DNA of 64,000 bases from Pseudotabrizicola sp051200875 (GTDB lineage Bacteria; Pseudomonadota; Alphaproteobacteria; Rhodobacterales; Rhodobacteraceae): NCBI RefSeq assembly GCF_051200875.1, contig NZ_CP195191.1:2790001-2854000 (forward strand). The letters run 5' to 3'. The notes under the pieces are model-generated. The model made no database searches. It had not been told where the DNA came from and saw only the letters and a program-made list of their open reading frames with translations. Shown one piece after another: positions 1-8,131 of the stretch (within the stretch, counting starts at the first letter, position 1; each line of letters begins with the position of its first letter). Position numbers and translations under genes: made by a program.

Positions 1-408
1 AGCATTGTATTCCATCTGCGGTGCGGCATCTTTGAACTTGGCTTCATAGGCCTTTTGCAGCGCTTCATCCGTTACGGCGGCGGAAACCACACCCTGAAGC
101 GCGACACCCGACAGATACCCGCGACGGTCGTTTTCCAAAGCCAGCCGATCCTTCAACTTCGGCTCGCCCACGGACTGGGCCAAAGCGGTTTGCTGAACCA
201 GCTGATCAAGGATGCCCTTGAACAAAACGTCATCCGGCAGCGACTGGTATTGGGCCGGAAGCTGTTCACGCAGGGCGATCATATGGCCAAGTGTGATCTC
301 GGTTCCATCGACCGTTGCCACTACTGTCGAAGCATCTTGTGCCACGGCGGGGACGACCAACAGGCCAGACATTGCCAGCCCTGCAAGAAACCCTGTCATT
401 TTCGTCAT
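1..408 (-). CDS. Periplasmic peptidyl-prolyl cis-trans isomerase (SurA/PrsA-like), 5' part only
   Basis: The gene runs off the left edge; 136 codons are visible. Translation starts with a signal peptide (MTKMTGFLAGLAMSG..., cleavage probably after AVAQ), followed by an N-terminal chaperone region typical of parvulin-type isomerases (ATVDGTEITLGHMIALREQL). The catalytic rotamase domain would lie beyond the edge. The start is chosen because AGGAGGG stands eight bases upstream of the first ATG. Members of this family help outer-membrane and periplasmic proteins fold. It is divergent from secA, an arrangement that fits two secretion-related genes sharing a 180-bp control region. Whether it is SurA, PpiD-like or a generic foldase cannot be settled from this fragment. 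Confidence 0.75.
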   Translation of the reverse strand, partial: MTKMTGFLAGLAMSGLLVVPAVAQDASTVVATVDGTEITLGHMIALREQLPAQYQSLPDDVLFKGILDQLVQQTALAQSVGEPKLKDRLALENDRRGYLSGVALQGVVSAAVTDEALQKAYEAKFKDAAPQMEYNA

Positions 409-591
409 CTTCACGCCCTCCTGAGCGGGCTTTCCCCCGCCAAACATTGACTATCCCGGGCCTGTCCCTTAAATCGCTGTGGTCGCGTGCGACAGGGCCA
501 GCCGGCCTTCTTGGGCTTTCTATGGAAGGCGTTGGGGGCGGGCAAGGGCCTTGCCTCACACGATCCTGTCAGGAACACCCACGGAGAGAAT

Positions 592-3300
592 ATGCTGGGT
601 CTCGGTTCGCTTGCGCGCAAGGTCTTTGGCACCCCCAATGACCGCAAGGTTAAGTCGGTTCGTCCACTGGTCGCAAAGATCAACGCTTTGGAGCCAGAAT
701 TTGCTGCCCTCAGCGACGATGGCCTGAAGCAAAAGACCGAAGAGCTCGCCCGGCGGGCCCAGTCGGGTGAAAATCTGGACAACTTGCTGCCAGAAGCCTT
801 TGCAAACTGCCGTGAGGGTGCCAAACGCGCACTTGGCCTGCGGGCCTTTGATGTGCAGCTAAAGGGCGGCATCTTCCTGCATCAGGGCAATATTGCAGAA
901 ATGAAGACGGGCGAAGGCAAGACGCTGATGGCGACCTTCCCGGCCTATCTGAACGCACTTGCCGGCAAAGGTGTGCATATCGTCACGGTGAACGACTACC
1001 TTGCAAAGCGCGATGCTGAATGGATGAGCAAGGTGTACGGCATCCTGGGTCTGACTACGGGCGTCGTCTACCCCTATCAGCCGGACGATGAAAAGCGCGC
1101 TGCCTATCGCTGTGACATCACCTATGCCACCAACAACGAACTCGGCTTTGATTACCTTCGCGACAACATGAAGGGCTCGATTGAGGAAATGGCGCAACGC
1201 GGCCACTTCTTTGCGATCGTCGACGAAGTCGACTCGATCCTGATCGACGAAGCCCGCACGCCGCTGATTATCTCTGGCCCGTCGCAGGACAGGTCGGAGC
1301 TGTATAAAGCGGTTGATGCCCTGATCCCTTTGGTTCAACCAGAGCATTACAAACTGGACGAAAAGACCCGCAACGTGACCTACACGGATGAGGGCAACGA
1401 ATTCATCGAGGACAAGCTGCGCGAAGCGGGCCTTCTGCCCGACGGACAAAGCCTTTATGACCCGGAAAGCACGTCTCTGGTTCATCACGTTACGCAGGCT
1501 TTGCGGGCGCACAAGCTGTTTACCCGCGACCAGCAATATATCGTCCGTGATGGCGAGGTCATGCTGATCGACGAATTCACTGGCCGCATGATGCGGGGCC
1601 GGCGTCTGTCGGATGGCCTGCATCAGGCGATTGAGGCCAAGGAAGGTGTGCAGATCCAATCTGAAAACGTGACGCTGGCTTCGGTGACATTCCAGAACTA
1701 CTTCCGCCTTTATGAAAAGCTGGCCGGAATGACCGGTACCGCCGCGACGGAAGCTGAAGAATTCATGGAAATCTACAAACTGGGCGTGGTCGAGGTGCCG
1801 ACCAACCGTCCGGTGCAGCGGAAAGACGAAGACGACGCTGTCTATCGCACCGCGCGTGAAAAGTATGAAGGCATCGTCAAGTCGATCAAGGAAGCCAACG
1901 ACAAGGGACAACCAATTCTTGTTGGCACCACCAGCATCGAAAAATCTGAATTCCTCTCTGGCCTGCTGAAAGCCGCCGGTGTTCCGCACAACGTGCTGAA
2001 CGCTCGCCACCATGAACAGGAAGCCCAGATTGTTGCCGATGCGGGTCGCTTCGGTGCGGTGACCATCGCCACCAACATGGCAGGCCGTGGGACAGATATT
2101 CAGCTGGGCGGAAACGTCGAGATGAAGGTGATGGAGGCGATTGCCGCCGACCCGCACCTGCACCCCGACGAGGTTCGCGCACGGATTGAGGCCGAACATG
2201 CCGAGGAAAAGGCAAAGGTTCTGGCCGCCGGCGGTTTGTTTGTTCTGGGTACGGAACGTCACGAATCCCGCCGGATCGACAACCAGCTTCGCGGTCGTTC
2301 GGGCCGTCAGGGCGATCCCGGCCGTTCAGCCTTCTTCCTGTCGTTGGAAGATGACCTGATGCGAATTTTCGGCTCTGACAAGCTGGATGCGGTACTCTCG
2401 AAACTGGGGATGAAAGAGGGCGAGGCCATCGTTCACCCTTGGGTCAACAAGTCGCTTGAGCGCGCCCAGGCAAAGGTCGAAGGCCGCAACTTTGACATCC
2501 GCAAACAGCTTTTGAAATTCGACGACGTGATGAACGATCAGCGCAAGGCGATCTTTGGCCAGCGCTTGGAAATCATGGAAGCCGAAGATATCGCCGAGAT
2601 TGCCGAAGATATGCGCAATCAGGTGATTGACGATGTGGTTGACGAATACCTGCCGCCGAAGTCCTACCCGGACGCTTGGAATACTGACGGCTTGAAAGCT
2701 GCTGTCCGCGAACGCCTGAACCTAGATGTTCCCGTGGCAGAATGGGCAGCAGAAGAAGGTGTTGACCAGGATGTGGTCAAAGAACGCCTTGAAGAAGCGA
2801 CTGCCAAGCAAATGGCCGAAAAGACCGAAGCCTTTGGTCCGGAAACCATGCGCAATATCGAAAAGCAGGTGCTCTTGCAGACCCTCGACGGAAAGTGGCG
2901 TGAGCATCTCTTGCGGCTTGAGCATCTCCGTTCGGTCGTCGGGTTCCGGGGCTACGCCCAGCGTGATCCGCTGTCGGAATACAAGACCGAATCCTTCCAG
3001 CTGTTCGAATCCATGCTGAACTCACTTCGCCAGGAAGTGTCGCAAAAGCTGGCAATGATCCGCCCACTGACCGAAGCGGAACAGCAGGCCATGATGAACC
3101 AGATCGCTGCTCAGCAGCAGGCGCAGGCCGCATCCGCCGCTGCTGCGGAAGCTGCACCTGAAGAGTCAGCACCTTCTGTCACCCGGTTGGCAGGTTTCGA
3201 TGAGAATGATCCATCGACCTGGGGCAATCCGGGCCGCAATGATGCCTGCCCTTGCGGGTCGGGTGAAAAGTTCAAGCACTGCCACGGTCGACTGGCCTAA
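592..3300 (+). CDS. secA: Preprotein translocase ATPase SecA
   Basis: A 902-residue SecA, the ATPase that pushes unfolded precursors through SecYEG at the inner membrane. Walker A (GEGKT) is near residue 107 and the DEVD box near 211, followed by IDEARTPLIISGP. The helicase-like second domain contains NMAGRGTDIQLGG and RGRSGRQGDPG. The protein ends with the zinc-binding CPCGSGEKFKHCH tail that contacts SecB and lipids. ATG 592 is preferred over in-frame codons from 487 because GGAGAG precedes it and the mature family N-terminus (MLGLGSLARKVFG) begins there. The first of two envelope-protein genes follows 128 bp downstream. Confidence 0.98.
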   Translation: MLGLGSLARKVFGTPNDRKVKSVRPLVAKINALEPEFAALSDDGLKQKTEELARRAQSGENLDNLLPEAFANCREGAKRALGLRAFDVQLKGGIFLHQGNIAEMKTGEGKTLMATFPAYLNALAGKGVHIVTVNDYLAKRDAEWMSKVYGILGLTTGVVYPYQPDDEKRAAYRCDITYATNNELGFDYLRDNMKGSIEEMAQRGHFFAIVDEVDSILIDEARTPLIISGPSQDRSELYKAVDALIPLVQPEHYKLDEKTRNVTYTDEGNEFIEDKLREAGLLPDGQSLYDPESTSLVHHVTQALRAHKLFTRDQQYIVRDGEVMLIDEFTGRMMRGRRLSDGLHQAIEAKEGVQIQSENVTLASVTFQNYFRLYEKLAGMTGTAATEAEEFMEIYKLGVVEVPTNRPVQRKDEDDAVYRTAREKYEGIVKSIKEANDKGQPILVGTTSIEKSEFLSGLLKAAGVPHNVLNARHHEQEAQIVADAGRFGAVTIATNMAGRGTDIQLGGNVEMKVMEAIAADPHLHPDEVRARIEAEHAEEKAKVLAAGGLFVLGTERHESRRIDNQLRGRSGRQGDPGRSAFFLSLEDDLMRIFGSDKLDAVLSKLGMKEGEAIVHPWVNKSLERAQAKVEGRNFDIRKQLLKFDDVMNDQRKAIFGQRLEIMEAEDIAEIAEDMRNQVIDDVVDEYLPPKSYPDAWNTDGLKAAVRERLNLDVPVAEWAAEEGVDQDVVKERLEEATAKQMAEKTEAFGPETMRNIEKQVLLQTLDGKWREHLLRLEHLRSVVGFRGYAQRDPLSEYKTESFQLFESMLNSLRQEVSQKLAMIRPLTEAEQQAMMNQIAAQQQAQAASAAAAEAAPEESAPSVTRLAGFDENDPSTWGNPGRNDACPCGSGEKFKHCHGRLA

Positions 3301-3306
3301 GCAGCC

Positions 3307-3331
3307 TGGGGTGGCCCGTTTCGGCCGCCCC
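3307..3331 (+). terminator. GC-rich hairpin after secA, weak terminator candidate
   Basis: GGGGTGGCC and GGCCGCCCC pair over nine positions (one G-T) around a six-base loop seven bases after the secA stop. There is no clear T-run after it, so it may only partly terminate or may stabilise the 3' end. Confidence 0.4.
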
Positions 3332-3428
3332 AATTCCGCCTCTTTCGGCGAAAAACTACCGCCAAGCTGCCATGTAATGGTCGCCTTTACCCGGCACCTT
3401 GCCCTCGTTCCATTTCGTGGAGGGTAGG

Positions 3429-4433
3429 ATGAATCTGCAACGTAAGGCCACTTTGCTTGTCGCGACGGGTGCTGTCGCACTCGGCGCCGGACATATGGTT
3501 CAAAAGCGCGCGGCTGATCGTCTTGCCTCTGCCGAGCAGCAAGTCGTGGTTGTTGACGTTACCCCAGTTGCCGCAGGGCCGGAAACGGTCCAGATCCCGG
3601 CGCCTGCTCCCGTTGTTGAATTGCCTCCGGTTCCAGTTGCGGTCGTGGACACGGTTCCCGCGGTTGCCGTTGAACCAGCAACCCCCGAAACGGCACCGTC
3701 AGTTGTTGCTGCCGTCGCGCCCGAACAGATCGAACCGGTTGCACCACCACCTGTCACGGCTGCGGTTGAGCCACCGCCGCAAGATTGCACGGTTCAGTTT
3801 GACTTGCTTCCGCAGCCCGGTGCGATGATCGGGCTGACGCTGCTTGCCCCATGCCACGGAAATGAACGTGTTGTTCTTCACCACGCGGGGCTTACGGTGA
3901 CGGCGAAGACCTCGGAAAGCGGAACGCTTTTTGGCTCCCTTCCCGCATTGTCGACTGCCGTAGAAGTGGACGTTCGTTTCGGTTCGGGTGATCGCGCCAT
4001 TACCAGCATCGACATGCCAGAAGCCGAGGGTGTTCGCCGATTTGCTGTGCAGTGGCAAGGTGGTGATGCCTTCCAGCTTCACGCCTTTGAGGGCGACGCA
4101 GGATATGATGAGCCGGGTCACTTTTCGGCTATTCACTCGGGGAAACCGGGTGAGGGGGCGTTTGTGACCCTGCTGGGTGACAGCACGACCGAACTTCCGC
4201 TGATGGCCGAGGTCTTTACCTTTGCACCGGGTCAGGACGCCGAGGTCGTCTTGGAAGCTGCCGTTTCAGCAGCGACCTGTGGGCGCGAAATCCTTGGCGA
4301 AACTCTTATGGCCGAAGACGGCAAGATCGAAGTTGCCGATTTGACGCTTGCCATGCCAGCTTGTGATGCGATTGGTGACATTCTGGTATTGAAAAACCTT
4401 GTTCAGGACATGAAACTCGCCGCAGCAAAGTAA
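3429..4433 (+). CDS. Membrane-anchored periplasmic protein of unknown function downstream of secA
   Basis: A 334-residue protein. One hydrophobic segment near residues 8-25 (TLLVATGAVALGAGHMV) anchors or exports it. A long proline/valine/alanine-rich linker follows (about residues 40-120), then a globular C-terminal part with two cysteines (PCHGNER and AATCGRE regions). GGAGGGTAG directly precedes ATG 3429, which is why an in-frame upstream start at 3399 is rejected. The Pro-rich stalk resembles periplasm-spanning proteins, but I recognise no catalytic motif. It is followed after 18 bp by an OmpA-like gene, so the two are probably co-transcribed and may both act in the cell envelope. Function is unknown. 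Confidence 0.8.
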   Translation: MNLQRKATLLVATGAVALGAGHMVQKRAADRLASAEQQVVVVDVTPVAAGPETVQIPAPAPVVELPPVPVAVVDTVPAVAVEPATPETAPSVVAAVAPEQIEPVAPPPVTAAVEPPPQDCTVQFDLLPQPGAMIGLTLLAPCHGNERVVLHHAGLTVTAKTSESGTLFGSLPALSTAVEVDVRFGSGDRAITSIDMPEAEGVRRFAVQWQGGDAFQLHAFEGDAGYDEPGHFSAIHSGKPGEGAFVTLLGDSTTELPLMAEVFTFAPGQDAEVVLEAAVSAATCGREILGETLMAEDGKIEVADLTLAMPACDAIGDILVLKNLVQDMKLAAAK

Positions 4434-4451
4434 GAGGCGGTTGGCGGTTCT

Positions 4452-5969
4452 ATGTGGAGCAAATTTCGGCGTCTTGCCCTTTGGGTGGCGCTTATCACTC
4501 CGCAAATCGCCGGAGCGCAGGATGTGACATTGACCGCCCGCGAGGGCGGCTTGTCCATTTCTGGGGTCATTCAGGGCTTTGATGGTGAGTTCTATCGCAT
4601 TGACAGCCAATATGGCCTGCTGACTGTCGACGCCTCAGGCGTCATCTGCGATGGACCGGGCTGCCCGGATCTGACCGCACCCCGTGCAGATATCCGTGTT
4701 GTTGGCCTGCCAGGAGTGGGGGAGGCGCTTTTGCCTTCTCTGTTCCAGAGTTTTGCCAAGGCGAGGGGGCTGACCTATGCCGACCTTTCTGAGCAGGGAT
4801 CGTACCGGGCTCAGTTGATTGATCCGGCATCGGAAAAGCCCTTGGCCGACATGACTTTTTCAGGGCTGTCACTTGACGACTCGCGTCAGGCGCTGATCGC
4901 TGGTCGGGCAGAGCTTGCGCTTGCTGCGGCGACAGAACCGGGGCTTGGGTCGCGGTCCATCGCTTTGGATGCCATGGTTCCGATTGTTGCGACCGAAAAC
5001 CCGACACCAGAGATTTCGACGAAAGACCTAGCACGGGTCTTGGCTGGCGAGGTCACCAACTGGAGCGAAATTGGCGGGCCGGATATGCCACTGGTTTTGC
5101 ACGGACTTCCCGCTGAGGAACCGCTTCAAAGGGCGCTTTCCGCGCGACTTGGCCGTGATCTTGTGACGACAGAAGTGCATCCCGATCTTGCGACCCTTGG
5201 TGCCGCTGTCGCGGCAGATCCGTGGGGTTTGGCCGTTACAGTACGGGCCGGGGCCAAGGGGGCGCGACTTTTGCCACTGACCGACAGCTGTGGTTTCCCG
5301 CTTTTGCCAACGCCTCTGGCTGTAAAGGCCGAGGACTATCCCCTTGCTTTGCCTTTCTTTTTCCTGACGCCGAAACGGCGCTTGCCGTTGATCGTGCGAG
5401 AGTTTCTAGAATTTCTAGCAACACCGCAGGCCCAATCGGCAATTTCGGCAGCAGGGTTCATTGATCGTCAGCCAGAACGGCAGCCGATGACAGCCGATGG
5501 CTTGCGCCTGATCAATGCCATTCAAGGGGCTGGTGAGGAAACCTCGCTGGCCGATCTGAAGCGGCTGGTTGATGTCATGGACGGGGCAGATCGTCTTTCC
5601 CTGACTTTCCGTTTCCAAGATGGGTCCAGCACTTTGGACGCCCATTCGCGTGACAATCTGGCCGATCTTGCGCGTTTGATGGAGGCGGGCATCTTCCGCG
5701 ACAAGGCGCTGATTTTGGCCGGTTTTTCCGATGGTTCCGGGGCTGCACCGGCCAATCTGGCGCTTAGTCAATCAAGGGCTGAAGGGGTTTTGGCGCAGTT
5801 GAAACTTTTGGCACCCGGCCTTGCGGATCTGGACTTGCCCAAGGTTCTGGCCTTTGGAGAGGCGCTGCCGATGGCCTGTGATGAAACCACTGCCGGGCGC
5901 AGGTTGAACCGCCGGGTTGAGGTTTGGCTGAAGCCGAGTTTTACAAATACCCCTGTGACCGGAAACTGA
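4452..5969 (+). CDS. Phosphate-binding-protein-like domain fused to OmpA peptidoglycan-binding domain
   Basis: A 505-residue exported protein with a signal peptide ending near AGAQ. Residues of about 75-340 look like a type 2 periplasmic solute-binding fold of the PstS kind (IRVVGLPGVGEALLPSLFQSF, LARVLAGEVTNWSEIGGPD). The last 130 residues are an OmpA/MotB domain with the usual signatures (FQDGSSTLD, LAGFSDGSG, NLALSQSRAEGV, RRLNRRVEVW) that binds peptidoglycan. The likely role is a wall-tethered ligand-binding protein; no phosphate transporter permease lies nearby, so transport is doubtful. Its 3' end overlaps the end of radC by 29 bp on the opposite strand. Confidence 0.85.
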   Translation: MWSKFRRLALWVALITPQIAGAQDVTLTAREGGLSISGVIQGFDGEFYRIDSQYGLLTVDASGVICDGPGCPDLTAPRADIRVVGLPGVGEALLPSLFQSFAKARGLTYADLSEQGSYRAQLIDPASEKPLADMTFSGLSLDDSRQALIAGRAELALAAATEPGLGSRSIALDAMVPIVATENPTPEISTKDLARVLAGEVTNWSEIGGPDMPLVLHGLPAEEPLQRALSARLGRDLVTTEVHPDLATLGAAVAADPWGLAVTVRAGAKGARLLPLTDSCGFPLLPTPLAVKAEDYPLALPFFFLTPKRRLPLIVREFLEFLATPQAQSAISAAGFIDRQPERQPMTADGLRLINAIQGAGEETSLADLKRLVDVMDGADRLSLTFRFQDGSSTLDAHSRDNLADLARLMEAGIFRDKALILAGFSDGSGAAPANLALSQSRAEGVLAQLKLLAPGLADLDLPKVLAFGEALPMACDETTAGRRLNRRVEVWLKPSFTNTPVTGN

Positions 5970-6708
5970 TTTCGCGGCTTTTTCCGACAATCAGATGATC
6001 ATGAAGGGTAATGCCAAGCACCTGACATGCCTCATTAATCTGGTTTGTCATGTTGATATCGGCCTGACTGGGCGTGGGGTCACCCGAGGGGTGGTTGTGG
6101 ACCAGAATCAAGGCAGAGGCGTTCAGTTCCAGCGCGCGTTTCACCACCTCGCGCGGATAGACAGGGACATGGTCAACGGTGCCTTTGGCCTGTTCCTCAT
6201 CCGCGATGAGGGTGTTCTTTCTATCCAGAAACAGAAGGCGAAACTGTTCGGTTTCGCGATGGGCCATGCTGGTGTGGCAATAGTCCAAAAGCGCGTCCCA
6301 TGACGACAGGACGGGACGGTTCATCACCCGAGAGCGCATCATGCGCTGGGCCACGGCTTCGAAAATTTTCAGTTCACAAACAACGGCTTCGCCGACACCT
6401 TTGACCGCAGTCAGCCGGGATTCGGGGGCAGTGATGACACGATTAAGGTCACCGAAACTGTCCAGCAACAGGCGCGCCAAGGGTTTTACATCCTGCCGGG
6501 GAAGAGCGCGAAACAGAAGCAATTCAAGCAGTTCGTAATCGGGCATCGCGCCAGACCCGCCTTGCATGAACCGGTCGCGGAGGCGTTTGCGATGGTCCTT
6601 AATGTAAGAAGGCAGTTTTTCGGGAAGGGCCGCAACGGTGGCTTCGTCTTCGTCCCCAAGGGGGGGGAAGAGGGGAAGCGCGCCATCCTGAAAGCCATGC
6701 TGTGCCAT
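5941..6708 (-). CDS. radC: RadC family JAMM/MPN+ protein
   Basis: A 255-residue RadC-type protein. The N-terminal part contains a helix-hairpin-helix-like stretch (AVKGVGEAVVCELK, about 101-114) and the C-terminal MPN domain carries the zinc-binding JAMM motif: H204, H206 and D217 within HNHPSGDPTPSQAD, with an upstream glutamate in the EQAKG region. Length matches the family. Despite the name, the involvement of these proteins in DNA repair is unproven. No strong ribosome-binding site precedes the chosen ATG; the start was set by the beginning of family-like sequence (MAQHGFQDGALPLF). Its end overlaps the OmpA-like gene by 29 bp. Confidence 0.93.
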   Translation of the reverse strand: MAQHGFQDGALPLFPPLGDEDEATVAALPEKLPSYIKDHRKRLRDRFMQGGSGAMPDYELLELLLFRALPRQDVKPLARLLLDSFGDLNRVITAPESRLTAVKGVGEAVVCELKIFEAVAQRMMRSRVMNRPVLSSWDALLDYCHTSMAHRETEQFRLLFLDRKNTLIADEEQAKGTVDHVPVYPREVVKRALELNASALILVHNHPSGDPTPSQADINMTNQINEACQVLGITLHDHLIVGKSREISFRSQGYL

Positions 6709-6774
6709 AATGGAAAGCGTCGCAGGGGATGGTGAATGAAGCGTTAATCCGGGCCGCAGGGGCCGCAAAAGGGG

Positions 6775-6831
6775 CGTGTCTTTCCCGTGGGATACACGTG
6801 GTTTTTGCGTGTGCTTTCCGTGGGCACAGTG
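6775..6831 (+). repeat. Dispersed CCGTGG-rich intergenic repeat, copy 1
   Basis: About 57 bp with the layout CGTGT-TTTCCCGTGG, then CACGTGG, then GCGTGTG-TTTCCGTGG. The same order of words occurs at 27952-28005 and 47902-47958. Each copy is itself two related half units of about 30 bp. This copy lies between the radC start and the dnaJ terminator. I do not recognise it as a known repeat family. Confidence 0.65.
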
Positions 6832-6856
6832 CCGCCACTCCTGCGGCCGGCAAAGA

Positions 6857-6886
6857 AAAACCCCGCCGGGCGTACCGACGGGGTTT
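6857..6886 (-). terminator. Rho-independent terminator of dnaK-dnaJ
   Basis: Read on the minus strand, AACCCCG and CGGGGTT pair around a GC-rich centre and are followed by TTTTTC, directly downstream of the dnaJ stop. It fits an intrinsic terminator for the chaperone operon. Confidence 0.8.
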
Positions 6887-6910
6887 GGATCGCGGCGCTA
6901 AAGGCGCAGA

Positions 6911-8056
6911 TCAGTTCTTCATGCCATCCCAGAAGCCTTTGACCTTGGAAAAGAAGGTTTGGCCTTCGGGGTTGTTTTCCTCGGACAGCTTTTCGAATTC
7001 GCGCAAAAGCTCTTTCTGGCGGCTGGTCAGATTGACGGGGGTTTCTACCGCCATTTCGATCAGCATGTCGCCGACGCCACCGCCGCGCAGGGCGGGCATG
7101 CCCTTGCCGCGCAGGCGCATCTGCTTGCCCGATTGTGCCCCGGCCGGAACCTTGACACGTGAACGCCCGCCGTCGATCGTCGGCACTTCGACCTCGCCCC
7201 CAAGGGCAGCGGTCGTCATGCTGACTGGCACGCGGCAGAACAGGTGCACGCCATCGCGTTGGAACAGCGCGTGCTCTTTCACCTCGATGAAGATGTAGAG
7301 ATCACCCGATGGGCCGCCGCGCAGACCGGCCTCACCTTCACCCGCCAAGCGGATGCGGGTGCCGGTTTCCACCCCTGCCGGGATGTTGACCGAAAGGGCG
7401 CGTTCTTTTTCGATCCGACCTTGGCCCCCACAGGATTTGCACGGGTTCTTGATGATCTGACCCATGCCCGAGCAAGTGGGGCAGGTGCGTTCGACGGTGA
7501 AGAACCCTTGCTGCGCGCGGACCTTGCCCATGCCCGAACAGGTGGGGCAAGTGGTCGGTTCGGCGCCGCCCTCGGCCCCGGTGCCACGACAGGTGTCGCA
7601 GGTGGTGGAGGCAGGGACGTTGATGGTTTTCTGGATGCCCTTGAACGCCTCTTCCAAAGAGACACGCAGGTTGTAGCGCAGATCCGATCCGCGCTGGGCG
7701 CGCGACCGGGACTGGCCACCACGGCCACCCATGAAATCGCCAAACAGGTCTTCGAACACGTCAGAGAAGGCGCTGGCGAAATCGCCATTGCCGCCCATGC
7801 CGCCGGGACGCGGGCCACCGCCCATGCCGCCTTCGAAGGCTGCATGGCCATAGCGGTCATAGGCGGCCTTCTTGTCGGCATCCTTCAGAACCTCATAGGC
7901 CTCGTTCACTTCCTTGAACTGGGCTTCGGCGTTCGGATTGCTTGCATTGCGGTCGGGGTGAAGCTCTTTCGCTTTGGTGCGATAGGCTTTCTTCACCTCT
8001 TCCGGCGAAGCCCCGCGCTGCACGCCCAGAACTTCGTAAAAGTCTTTCTTTGCCAT
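6911..8056 (-). CDS. dnaJ: Chaperone protein DnaJ
   Basis: A 381-residue type I J-protein that stimulates DnaK ATPase and delivers unfolded clients. The J-domain starts at MAKKDFYEVLGV and carries HPDRN; a Gly/Phe-rich linker follows (GGMGGGPRPGGMGG). Four CxxCxGxG zinc repeats are visible (CDTCRGTG, CPTCSGMG twice, CKSCGGQG), then the C-terminal substrate-binding domains. The ATG at 8056 is preferred to a TTG two codons upstream because AGGGGG is suitably placed. It is the second gene of the dnaK operon, separated by a gap holding a perfect hairpin. Confidence 0.98.
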   Translation of the reverse strand: MAKKDFYEVLGVQRGASPEEVKKAYRTKAKELHPDRNASNPNAEAQFKEVNEAYEVLKDADKKAAYDRYGHAAFEGGMGGGPRPGGMGGNGDFASAFSDVFEDLFGDFMGGRGGQSRSRAQRGSDLRYNLRVSLEEAFKGIQKTINVPASTTCDTCRGTGAEGGAEPTTCPTCSGMGKVRAQQGFFTVERTCPTCSGMGQIIKNPCKSCGGQGRIEKERALSVNIPAGVETGTRIRLAGEGEAGLRGGPSGDLYIFIEVKEHALFQRDGVHLFCRVPVSMTTAALGGEVEVPTIDGGRSRVKVPAGAQSGKQMRLRGKGMPALRGGGVGDMLIEMAVETPVNLTSRQKELLREFEKLSEENNPEGQTFFSKVKGFWDGMKN

Positions 8057-8084
8057 GGGCAATGACCCCCTTCCAGAACCGGAT

Positions 8085-8112
8085 GGGGGCGGTCCGTTCC
8101 CGGACCGCCCCC
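8085..8112 (-). promoter_or_regulatory. Perfect 12-bp hairpin between dnaK and dnaJ
   Basis: GGGGGCGGTCCG and CGGACCGCCCCC are exact reverse complements separated by TTCC. On the transcribed strand no T-run follows, so it is more likely a partial attenuator or an RNA-stabilising/processing stem than a full terminator. It could lower dnaJ output relative to dnaK. Confidence 0.7.
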
Positions 8113-8131
8113 TATTCGGTTCACCGCGGTC

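Noticed and set aside
859..2262. 467-codon open frame antisense to secA
   Set aside because: Shadow of secA; no family similarity.
7460..7600. Short tandem repeat in dnaJ
   Set aside because: It encodes the four zinc-binding CxxCxGxG repeats of DnaJ and is explained by the protein.
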